This document shows, one piece after another, positions 26,683 to 34,084 of a stretch of DNA of 64,000 nt. The position numbers and the translations under genes were made by a program. Positions within the stretch are counted from its first letter, which is position 1, and every line of letters begins with the position of its first letter. Source of the DNA: Algibacter miyuki (lineage in GTDB: Bacteria; Bacteroidota; Bacteroidia; Flavobacteriales; Flavobacteriaceae); assembly GCF_042427745.1 (NCBI RefSeq), contig NZ_JBHMFA010000001.1. The stretch is one strand, 5' to 3'. The notes under the pieces are model-generated. The model saw only the letters and a list, made by a program, of their open reading frames with translations, was not told the origin of the DNA and did no database searches.

Positions 26683-27462
26683 CTAAATATAAGGCTCTAA
26701 ACCTTTAATAGATTTTAACTCAACCTTAAGCTCCTGAAACATATTCAGAATACTGCTTAATTTAAGTTCTTCTGCAGAATATTCCTGAGTATTAATACAG
26801 CAGGTAAACTCCCATATTTCAACAATATCTTCGGTTTTCACATCATAAGGCGTGTATAATCTATTGTCTGAACGTAATTCCAAACAACCGTTTTCTTTAA
26901 TTTTATTATAAACCCGTTTGTAAACAAGTCCATCATCTTTAGTGAGTACAATATAGGTTCGTCCGCTTTTCACCTCATCTATAGTATCTATAAATTTAGC
27001 AACAATAAACGATCCGTCTTTTACGGGCAACATAGAATCTCCGCTAATTGGGAAAGCCCGATGCGTTCCTGTTGGCAAAAAAGGTAATTTTATTTTTTGA
27101 AGTTGCTCAATATATTCTGGATCGGCGTAACCTTGCAAATAGCCTGCTGAAGCTTTTGTTGGCACAATTTCAATTAAATCTTCATCCATATCATTTACCG
27201 TTACTGGAAATAAGACGCGCTTGTTCCCTACTTCAATAAACGACGTGTTTTTAGTGCGTCTCAAATCGTTTTTCACCAAGATGTCGATAGGTATATCAAA
27301 ATAAGCAGAAAGCTCCACTAAACGATCTATTGGAGGTTCTGAGCGCCCTTCCTCATACGAACCCACAATGGAACGTGTCCATCCCAACTCATCAGCAAAA
27401 CGTTCTTGCGAAAAACTTTTCAGAGCTCGTAAATGTTTAATATTGGTTTGAATGAATTTCAT
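26683..27462 (-). CDS. HTH-XRE/S24 peptidase transcriptional regulator (LexA/CI-like)
   Basis: 259 aa from the ATG at 27462; an in-frame extension upstream runs through the promoter and does not resemble the family. The N-terminal XRE helix-turn-helix (about 7-62: LRALKSFSQERFADELGW, RSIVGSYEEGRSEPP) is followed by an S24 peptidase domain. The self-cleavage site is Ala106-Gly107 (KASAGYL), the nucleophile Ser143 (ISGDSML) and the general-base Lys182 (VYKRVY). It resembles a phage CI or LexA-type repressor that inactivates itself upon RecA activation. It sits between the umuD-like gene and the divergent polymerase operon, so it probably represses both and itself. The C-terminus carries an extra helical tail of about 40 residues. 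Confidence 0.9.
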   Translation of the reverse strand: MKFIQTNIKHLRALKSFSQERFADELGWTRSIVGSYEEGRSEPPIDRLVELSAYFDIPIDILVKNDLRRTKNTSFIEVGNKRVLFPVTVNDMDEDLIEIVPTKASAGYLQGYADPEYIEQLQKIKLPFLPTGTHRAFPISGDSMLPVKDGSFIVAKFIDTIDEVKSGRTYIVLTKDDGLVYKRVYNKIKENGCLELRSDNRLYTPYDVKTEDIVEIWEFTCCINTQEYSAEELKLSSILNMFQELKVELKSIKGLEPYI

Positions 27463-27482
27463 ATAATAAATACTATTTACTA

Positions 27483-27523
27483 CAAATGTAAGCAACAATT
27501 ACTTTTAAATGTAGCTAATTTTG
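27483..27523. promoter_or_regulatory. Divergent promoters of the mutagenesis cassette
   Basis: TAATTTTG (27516-27523, plus) and TACATTTG (27490-27483, minus) both match the -7 consensus and lie only 25 bp apart, so the two promoters overlap. The 7-mer AAATGTA occurs at 27484-27490 and 27507-27513, 23 bp apart; it could be repressor half-sites or a second -7-like element. The plus-strand element ends 8 bp before the polymerase ATG, implying an almost leaderless mRNA. Confidence 0.55.
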
Positions 27524-27531
27524 CAAAACTT

Positions 27532-30500
27532 ATGTATTTAAATTGTCATTCCTATTTCAGCCTTCGTTACGGGACTATTAGTCCTGAAAAACTCCTTGCT
27601 CTTTCTGCAGCAAATGGGTTTAAAACCATGGCATTAACCGATATTAATAACACATCGGCTTGTTTAGATTTTGCCCGGCTTGCAGACAAATATAATATAA
27701 ATCCTGTTTTAGGTGTCGATTTTAGAAACGGTGCACAACAGCAATTTATAATACTCGCCAAAAACAATACAGGCTTTCATAATATAAACACGTATTTATC
27801 AACTTTTTTACACGATACCAGTTTAATAATACCAGAGCAAGCTCCAACATTAGAAGACACCTATGTGATTTACCCATATATACATGGAAAAAATTTCAAT
27901 CTAAAAACACATGAATATATTGGTGTAAAACCACAAGATTTAAACAAACTTAAATTCTCTAAAACAAATAACAACAGAAGCAAATTAGTCATTTTACAAC
28001 CCGTTTCTTTTGAAGATAAAAAAGGATTCAACACACATAGATTACTTCGTGCCATAGCCAATAATTGCTTGTTAAGTAAATTACCGAAAAGTGAAGAAGG
28101 TCAAGAAACCGACAATATGCTTTCCGCTAAACAATTAAGTGAAGTTTACAATGAATTCCCCGAACTTATTGAAAACACAAAGTCTATTTTAAAACAATGT
28201 ACTATAAATTTCGATTTTTCGGGAGATACACCAAACAATCAAAAATCGTACACAAAAAGTGAAGATTTAGATTTTAAATTACTGAAGAAACTCACTTACG
28301 ATGGTTTAGACTATCGGTACCAAAAACCAGATGCTGTTATTTTTAACCGTATAGAAAAAGAACTTGGTATTATTAAGGAGAAAAATTTTGTGTCTTATTT
28401 TTTAATGAATTGGAAAATTCTCAAATATGCCCGAAGTAAAAACTATTATTACGTAGGCCGAGGTAGTGGCGCCAATAGTATTGTGGCGTATTTGCTGCGT
28501 ATTACCGATGTGGATCCCGTAGAACTCGATTTATATTTTGAACGTTTTATAAACCTATATCGTAAAAATCCACCCGATTTTGATATCGATTTTTCATGGA
28601 CCGATCGGGACGATATTACACAATTCATCTTTAAAACATTTAAAAACACGGCACTTTTAGCGGTTTACAACACCTTTAAATTTAAAGCATCGGTGCGCGA
28701 ATTGGGTAAAGTATTCGGATTACCAAAATCGGAAATTGATACACTAAGCAAAGGCCATTATAATATTAAAACTCTAGATAAGTTATCAAAACTAGTCCTT
28801 ATTTATAGTGAATATATTCAGGGGTTTCCTAATTATTTGGGTATCCATGCTAGCGGCATTATCATTTCGGAAAAGCCTATTCATTATTATACAGCCACAT
28901 TTTTTCCGCCGAAAGGCTTTGCTACCACCCATTTCGATATGGTAGTTGCAGAAGATATTGGATTGTATAAATTCGATATTTTAAGTCAGCGTGGTTTAGG
29001 AAAAATAAAAGATACCGTAGCCATTGTACAATATAATCACCCCGAAAAACCACCTATTGATATCCATGATATTAAAAGTTTTAAAACCGACGAAAACATA
29101 AAGCACATATTACGAAATGCACAGGCTATTGGCTGTTTTTATGTAGAATCGCCCGCCATGCGCATGCTACTTAAAAAGTTACAAGTAGATAATTATTTAG
29201 GTTTAGTGGCGGCAAGTTCTATTATTCGTCCAGGTGTTGCAAAATCAGGAATGATGCGAGAATATATTTTACGTTATCGGGATCCCGAACGCCGTAAAAC
29301 GGCGCATCCAGTATTACTTAATATTATGCCCGAAACTTATGGCGTAATGGTGTATCAGGAAGATGTAATTAAAGTAGCCCACTATTTTGGCGGTTTAACT
29401 TTAGCGGAAGCCGATAAATTACGTCGTGGTATGTCGGGTAAATTTAGATCGCGAGACGAATTTTTATCTGTAAAGCAGCTCTTCTTTAATAATTGTAAAG
29501 CAAAAGGAGAACCTCAACATGTTGTTGAAGAGATATGGAAACAAATTGAGAGTTTTGCTGGTTATGCCTTTGCAAAAGGACACTCGGCGTCTTATGCGGT
29601 AGAAAGTTATCAAAGTCTTTTCCTAAAAGCTTATTTTCCTTTGGAATATATGGTGGCTACCATTAATAATTTTGGCGGTTTTTACAGCACAGAACTTTAC
29701 GTTCACGAAGCGCGAATGCACGGTGGCAGTATTGAAGCCCCCTGTGTTAACACGAGTTTTAATGACACTATTATTAACGGAAAAACGATTTATTTAGGCT
29801 TTATGTTTTTACATGGTTTAGAGGTTAAAACCATTAAAAAATTACTTTTCGAACGCGAAAAAAATGGCGCTTTTAAAAGTTTGGATGACTTTATTGAGCG
29901 CCTATCGATATCCGTAGAGCAAACAGCACTTCTTATTAAAATAAATGCGTTTCGGTTTACGGGTGTTAATAAGCGTGAATTACTTTGGGAAGCCCATTTA
30001 AAAACCAGCAAAACAGTAATTCAAGACCATGTTATTAATTTATTTGAAACCAAACGTATAGATTATAAAACACCCGAGCTGCCAAGTACAACATTAGAAG
30101 ATGCTTTTGACGCTTTGGAACTTTTAGGTTTTACACTCTGTAATCCTTTTTATTTACTAGAACAAACTGCAGTGCAACCGTTACGCGCCACTCAACTCAC
30201 AAAATTTAAAAACCGTATTATTTCTATCGAAGGCTATTTGGTAACTACAAAAAACACACGAACATCAAACGGTAAATACATGCATTTTGGAACCTTTTTA
30301 GATTATGATGGGCATTTTATTGACACCGTTCATTTTCCACCAGTAGCAAGTAAATATCCGTTCAGAGGAAAAGGAATTTATACCATTACAGGGAAAGTTA
30401 TAGAAGAATTCGACTGTGTTACTATTGAGGTTATTGCCATGGAAAAACTAGCCATAGTCCAAGATCCACGCTATAGTGATCCATCGCCAAAATTTATCAC

Positions 30501-30540
30501 CCAAAACAAAAAAACACCTACAAATCGACATTTAAAATGA
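27532..30540 (+). CDS. DnaE-like DNA polymerase III alpha subunit of the mutagenesis cassette
   Basis: 1002 aa from the ATG at 27532; the frame is open 33 codons upstream through the divergent promoter, but the PHP domain begins at this Met (MYLNCHSYFSLRYG). C-family polymerase features are seen in order: PHP domain (MALTDINNTSACLDF), palm with the catalytic PPDFDIDF near residue 375, YVGRGSGANSIVAYLLR, LGIHASGIIIS, VYQEDVIKVAHYFGGL, FAKGHSASYA, helix-hairpin-helix region, and a C-terminal OB fold (IISIEGYLVTTKNTR). At 1002 aa it resembles the DnaE2 class more than the much longer replicative DnaE of this phylum. The next gene, dinB, overlaps its stop by 4 bp (ATGA). The likely role is translesion synthesis after DNA damage. 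Confidence 0.9.
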   Translation: MYLNCHSYFSLRYGTISPEKLLALSAANGFKTMALTDINNTSACLDFARLADKYNINPVLGVDFRNGAQQQFIILAKNNTGFHNINTYLSTFLHDTSLIIPEQAPTLEDTYVIYPYIHGKNFNLKTHEYIGVKPQDLNKLKFSKTNNNRSKLVILQPVSFEDKKGFNTHRLLRAIANNCLLSKLPKSEEGQETDNMLSAKQLSEVYNEFPELIENTKSILKQCTINFDFSGDTPNNQKSYTKSEDLDFKLLKKLTYDGLDYRYQKPDAVIFNRIEKELGIIKEKNFVSYFLMNWKILKYARSKNYYYVGRGSGANSIVAYLLRITDVDPVELDLYFERFINLYRKNPPDFDIDFSWTDRDDITQFIFKTFKNTALLAVYNTFKFKASVRELGKVFGLPKSEIDTLSKGHYNIKTLDKLSKLVLIYSEYIQGFPNYLGIHASGIIISEKPIHYYTATFFPPKGFATTHFDMVVAEDIGLYKFDILSQRGLGKIKDTVAIVQYNHPEKPPIDIHDIKSFKTDENIKHILRNAQAIGCFYVESPAMRMLLKKLQVDNYLGLVAASSIIRPGVAKSGMMREYILRYRDPERRKTAHPVLLNIMPETYGVMVYQEDVIKVAHYFGGLTLAEADKLRRGMSGKFRSRDEFLSVKQLFFNNCKAKGEPQHVVEEIWKQIESFAGYAFAKGHSASYAVESYQSLFLKAYFPLEYMVATINNFGGFYSTELYVHEARMHGGSIEAPCVNTSFNDTIINGKTIYLGFMFLHGLEVKTIKKLLFEREKNGAFKSLDDFIERLSISVEQTALLIKINAFRFTGVNKRELLWEAHLKTSKTVIQDHVINLFETKRIDYKTPELPSTTLEDAFDALELLGFTLCNPFYLLEQTAVQPLRATQLTKFKNRIISIEGYLVTTKNTRTSNGKYMHFGTFLDYDGHFIDTVHFPPVASKYPFRGKGIYTITGKVIEEFDCVTIEVIAMEKLAIVQDPRYSDPSPKFITQNKKTPTNRHLK

Positions 30541-31754
30541 ATAAAAACCGCTCCATAGTTCACATGGATTTAGATACTTTTTTTGTGTCTTGCGAACGCC
30601 TACTCGACAGCCGATTAATTGGTAAACCTGTACTTATTGGAGGTACATCTAGCCGCGGCGTTGTAGCATCTTGTAGTTATGAAGCACGAAAATTTGGCAT
30701 TCATTCTGCTATGCCCATGCGTTTAGCCAAATCACTTTGTCCCGAAGCGGTTATTTTACGCGGAAACGCTGGTATCTACAGTAATTTTTCTAAAAACGTT
30801 ACCGATGTTATAAAGGACAGTGTCCCACTTTATGAAAAATCGTCCATCGATGAATTTTATATCGATTTAACAGGCATGGATAAGTTTTTTGGTTGCCATA
30901 AATTAGCTTCGGAATTACGACAACGTATTATGAAGGAAACCGGACTCCCCATTTCTTTCGGACTATCTATTAATAAAACGGTTTCTAAAATAGCTACAGG
31001 TGAAGCGAAGCCGAACAATGAAATTAAAATTTTATCGGGTACCGAAAAACCATTTCTAGCGCCACTTTCCGTTCGAAAAATCCCTATGGTTGGCGAAGTT
31101 ACTTATAAATCTCTTTGCGATTTAGGCGTAAAACGCATTAAAACCGTGCAAGATATGCCTATGGATTTAATGCACAAAGTACTTGGGAAAAACGGTTTAA
31201 GTATTTGGAAAAAAGCGAACGGTATCGACCTCAGCCCCGTGGTACAATACCAAGAACGGAAATCTATTTCCACCGAACGGACTTTTAATAAAGACACCAC
31301 AGATGTTTTAAAACTAAAAGGAATTATTATTGCTATGACCGAAAACTTGGCGTATCAATTACGGCGTGGTAATAAATTAACGGCTTGCATCACTTTTAAA
31401 ATTAGGTATTCCGATTTTCAAACCTATACCCAACAACAACGTATTCCATATAGCTCAATGGATCACAGTATTATTCCCGTAGTGTTAGATTTGTATAAAA
31501 AAATATACAATCGGAGATTATTGGTTCGATTAATTGGTGTTAAATTTAGCCATTTAGTAGAAGGTGGCTATCAAATTAATCTATTTGAAGACAATGAAAA
31601 ACAACTTCATTTAACCCAAGCTATTGATAATATGCGCCAACGTTACGGTGACCGTGCAGTAATAAGTGCTGCCGGCATGGGCGCTAAAAGCATTAGCCGA
31701 TGGAATCCTTTTAATGGCGAACCACCACCCTTACTTCCCAATAGACGTCAGTAA
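30537..31754 (+). CDS. dinB: Y-family DNA polymerase (DinB/Pol IV type)
   Basis: A 405-aa translesion polymerase. The metal ligands are Asp11 (HMDLDTFF) and Asp105-Glu106 (SSIDEFYIDL). Phe16 occupies the steric-gate position of E. coli DinB Phe13. The helix-hairpin-helix thumb is IPMVGEVTYKSLCDLGVK, and the little-finger domain starts around RKSISTERTF. YQINLFED near residue 345 resembles a QLxLF beta-clamp binding motif. Its start codon overlaps the stop of the DnaE-like gene, so the two are translationally coupled. The pairing with an alternative DnaE, plus a UmuD-like protein nearby, resembles a mutasome. UmuC is an alternative name, but the clamp motif and length fit DinB well. Confidence 0.93.
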   Translation: MNKNRSIVHMDLDTFFVSCERLLDSRLIGKPVLIGGTSSRGVVASCSYEARKFGIHSAMPMRLAKSLCPEAVILRGNAGIYSNFSKNVTDVIKDSVPLYEKSSIDEFYIDLTGMDKFFGCHKLASELRQRIMKETGLPISFGLSINKTVSKIATGEAKPNNEIKILSGTEKPFLAPLSVRKIPMVGEVTYKSLCDLGVKRIKTVQDMPMDLMHKVLGKNGLSIWKKANGIDLSPVVQYQERKSISTERTFNKDTTDVLKLKGIIIAMTENLAYQLRRGNKLTACITFKIRYSDFQTYTQQQRIPYSSMDHSIIPVVLDLYKKIYNRRLLVRLIGVKFSHLVEGGYQINLFEDNEKQLHLTQAIDNMRQRYGDRAVISAAGMGAKSISRWNPFNGEPPPLLPNRRQ

Positions 31755-31823
31755 AAAAGGAAGCAACCCCATCAACTTATATAAACCTCTTGAAAATGAA
31801 TAGCCAAAGGCCTTTCATATTAA

Positions 31824-31858
31824 AACAAAAAAAGGCTACTCTTTTCAGAATAGCCTTT
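31824..31858 (-). terminator. Intrinsic terminator after the OmpA-like gene
   Basis: The stem AAAGGCTA/TAGCCTTT (31831-31838 with 31851-31858) has a partly paired interior. The long A run at 31824-31833 gives a U tract only on the minus strand. It lies about 26 bp after the OmpA-like stop. Confidence 0.75.
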
Positions 31859-31883
31859 AAATTAATCGATATAAAAATTCAGC

Positions 31884-32588
31884 TTATTGTCCAGCTTCAG
31901 TTTTAGCATCTTCAATCATTTTTTCATTTGGAAGAATAGCAATGTTTACTCTCCTATTTTTAGCACGCCCTTCTGCAGTTGCGTTATCGTGCGTTGGTTG
32001 AGCTTCACCAAACCAATTGGTTGTAAAACGACCAGCACTTAGTCCCTTTCCTAAAAAATAATTAGTAACCGCATTGGCTCTATTTTTAGACAAAGTCATA
32101 TTAGAAGCTTCGCTACCAACACTATCCGTATGTCCAACAACTAAAACATTAGTATCTGGATATTCTTGAAAAACAGCTACTAATTTATTTAAAGTTTCTT
32201 GAGAAGCTGTATTTACATCATACTTTGCTGTATTGAAATACACACCACTATTCTCATCAAAAGTTACTACAATACCATCGTCTACACGTTCTACGGTTGC
32301 TCCAGGTATTTCGTTTTCTATTTGTTGCGCTTGCTTATCCATTTTATTTCCGATAAGTACACCTGCTCCACCACCAATAGCTCCACCAATAACAGCACCT
32401 AATTCACCATTACCTCCTTTACCAATGTTGTTTCCTATAATAGCGCCTAAAATGGCTCCTCCAGCTGCGCCAATAACGCCTCCTTTTTGTTTGTTGTTTG
32501 CATTTTCAACGGTTTTACAACTCGCTGCACTTAGTGTTAATGCGACCATTAAAAGTACTAATCCTGTTTTTTTAAATATTGTTTTCAT
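31884..32588 (-). CDS. OmpA-family lipoprotein with glycine-zipper segment
   Basis: A 234-aa lipoprotein (LSAASC, Cys24). Residues about 36-85 form a glycine-zipper stretch (GGVIGAAGGAILGAIIGNNIG, GAVIGGAIGGGAGVLIG) that may insert in or span a membrane. The C-terminal OmpA-like domain binds peptidoglycan: VLVVGHTDSVGSEASN, LSKNRANAVTNYFL, EGRAKNRRVNIAI, including the Asp and Arg that contact diaminopimelate. It probably tethers the outer membrane to the wall. It starts 9 bp after the lipocalin-like gene, so the two are cotranscribed. Confidence 0.92.
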   Translation of the reverse strand: MKTIFKKTGLVLLMVALTLSAASCKTVENANNKQKGGVIGAAGGAILGAIIGNNIGKGGNGELGAVIGGAIGGGAGVLIGNKMDKQAQQIENEIPGATVERVDDGIVVTFDENSGVYFNTAKYDVNTASQETLNKLVAVFQEYPDTNVLVVGHTDSVGSEASNMTLSKNRANAVTNYFLGKGLSAGRFTTNWFGEAQPTHDNATAEGRAKNRRVNIAILPNEKMIEDAKTEAGQ

Positions 32589-32597
32589 AAGTAGGTT

Positions 32598-33071
32598 TTA
32601 TTTTTTTATAAAATTCATTGTAATTGTAAACGGCTTACCTTCGACGTTTAGCGTTTGTTGCCACTGCATGTTAGTTTCAGAAAGTTGTGCAAGTTGCATT
32701 CTGTAACCCGAATTAGTTGCCGATTTCCCCTTTTCATCTGTAGGTTTTAAAAGAAAATCGTATAAATCGGTTGTTGGATCAATTTCTTGAATAGTAAAAA
32801 TGAAGTTACGAGCTCCAATACTACAATCAGTATCGTTAATGGTGTAAACTCCAGAATTATTATTTGGAATAAACTGCCAATCACTACCTTCGAAACATGC
32901 TTTTGAAACATCGTCTAATAGAGACACGTTAAAGGTTCCTGTTTCACTATAAGAAATGGAGTTTAACGTCCAATCCCCTTTCATTACTTTTTTTGAAGTA
33001 CGCACTACTTTTGACGTGCCGCATGCGACTAAGGCCAAGGCCAATACTAATAAAATTGCTATTTTTTTCAT
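32598..33071 (-). CDS. Lipocalin-like lipoprotein
   Basis: A 157-aa lipoprotein (ALVACGTS, Cys17). A single beta-rich domain follows, with a lipocalin-like start (MKGDWTLNSISYSETGTFNV) and later strands (WQFIPNNNSGVYTI, MQWQQTLNVEGKPFTITMNF). Two cysteines (CFEGSDW and DCSIG) could form a disulfide. Proteins of this kind are widespread in Bacteroidota without known ligands. It is cotranscribed with the OmpA-like gene 9 bp downstream, suggesting an outer-membrane or peptidoglycan-associated pair. Confidence 0.8.
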   Translation of the reverse strand: MKKIAILLVLALALVACGTSKVVRTSKKVMKGDWTLNSISYSETGTFNVSLLDDVSKACFEGSDWQFIPNNNSGVYTINDTDCSIGARNFIFTIQEIDPTTDLYDFLLKPTDEKGKSATNSGYRMQLAQLSETNMQWQQTLNVEGKPFTITMNFIKK

Positions 33072-33279
33072 TGCTATTAATAGGTTGATTTTTTTGAGAT
33101 TTAAACTTTATTCCTTCTTCTTACTAAAGAAATATTTTATCCCTCACAAGGTAAGACCCCTATTAGACATAGGTAGTCACAATAAATTATTTTTTTAACA
33201 CTATCGGAAATAAGTAATTTAGAAAATAACAAAACACGGCTGTTTTTGCTATGAAGATTTTTTTATTTTGCAGACGTAA

Positions 33280-33408
33280 TTAAGCTACTTTTTTAAGCAA
33301 GTCGAAACAAGGACATTTTTTACAACGCTTATTTTCGCCTTTTTTAAATTTTTTACAACAGCTACTTTTTACTTTATCAGGAAGTTCAATTCCTGATTTT
33401 CGTAACAT
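33280..33408 (-). CDS. Small Cys/Lys-rich protein (putative)
   Basis: 42 aa from the only in-frame ATG (33408). The coding pattern ends with SSCCKKFKKGENKRCKKCPCF and a short hydrophobic tail. The same frame stays open and protein-like upstream to about 33490 (YFCPDKFDVYFNSDSILG), where no ATG is available, so a non-ATG start or a longer original gene is possible. A -7 element TATTTTTG (33489-33482, minus) lies inside that upstream part, which favours a start after it. Five cysteines in pairs suggest metal binding. It lies just downstream of ferritin on the same strand. I recall similar short proteins in flavobacteria but cannot confirm this. Confidence 0.45.
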   Translation of the reverse strand: MLRKSGIELPDKVKSSCCKKFKKGENKRCKKCPCFDLLKKVA

Positions 33409-33528
33409 CTTAATCGCCTTTTTTTGCTTTTTCTTGCCCAAAATAGAATCTGAATTAAAATAAACATCAAATTTATCTGGGCAAAAATAGCTATTTTTAT
33501 TAAATCTAAATAAGATTAAATGTTAAAT

Positions 33529-34047
33529 TTATTGCAAACCTTCTGCAGATGCGGAAGTTACAGTTAAGTTCTCTATATCTCTATCAAAAAGATACAACCC
33601 ACCTTTATCATCTCCAATTAAATTTATTTTATCTAGAATAGTACGTGCTACAGCCTCCTCTTCTATTTGCTCGGCTACATACCATTGTAAAAAGTTATGC
33701 GATGCATAATCTCTTTCTTCTAAACTGATATGAACCAAATCGTTTATACTTTGAGACACAAATACTTCATGCTCGAATAATTTTTCAAACATTTCTTTAA
33801 ACGACGTAAACGTTACGTTAGGTGCTGATAATTCTGAAATTTTTGCATGACCACCACGCTCGTTAACAAACTTTACCAATTTTAACATGTGCTCACGTTC
33901 CTCATCAGATTGTGCATACATAAAGCTAGCAACACCTTCTAAACCTTTAACCTCTGCCCAACAAGCCATGGCTAAATAAATTTGAGACGATTCTGCTTCT
34001 ATTTTTATTTGATTGTTTAATGCGGTTTCTATTGCTTTTGATAACAT
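33529..34047 (-). CDS. ftnA: Ferritin (non-haem)
   Basis: A 172-aa iron-storage protein forming a 24-mer cage. Ferroxidase-site residues are visible: Glu in IEAESSQIYL, Glu/His in SDEEREHMLKL, Glu in LFEHEVFVSQSIN and Gln in YVAEQIEEEAVA. It starts 37 bp after metG on the same strand. The gap holds TAACTTTA, a one-mismatch -7 element, so it may have its own promoter as well as read-through from metG. A small Cys-rich reading frame follows downstream. Confidence 0.96.
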   Translation of the reverse strand: MLSKAIETALNNQIKIEAESSQIYLAMACWAEVKGLEGVASFMYAQSDEEREHMLKLVKFVNERGGHAKISELSAPNVTFTSFKEMFEKLFEHEVFVSQSINDLVHISLEERDYASHNFLQWYVAEQIEEEAVARTILDKINLIGDDKGGLYLFDRDIENLTVTSASAEGLQ

Positions 34048-34084
34048 AATTTTCCTTGTTTTTTTTTATAAAGTTACTAATTCT

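Noticed and set aside
27433..27531. N-terminal extension of the DnaE-like polymerase by 33 codons
   Set aside because: It runs across the divergent promoters and the repressor's first codons, and the PHP domain starts at the ATG at 27532.
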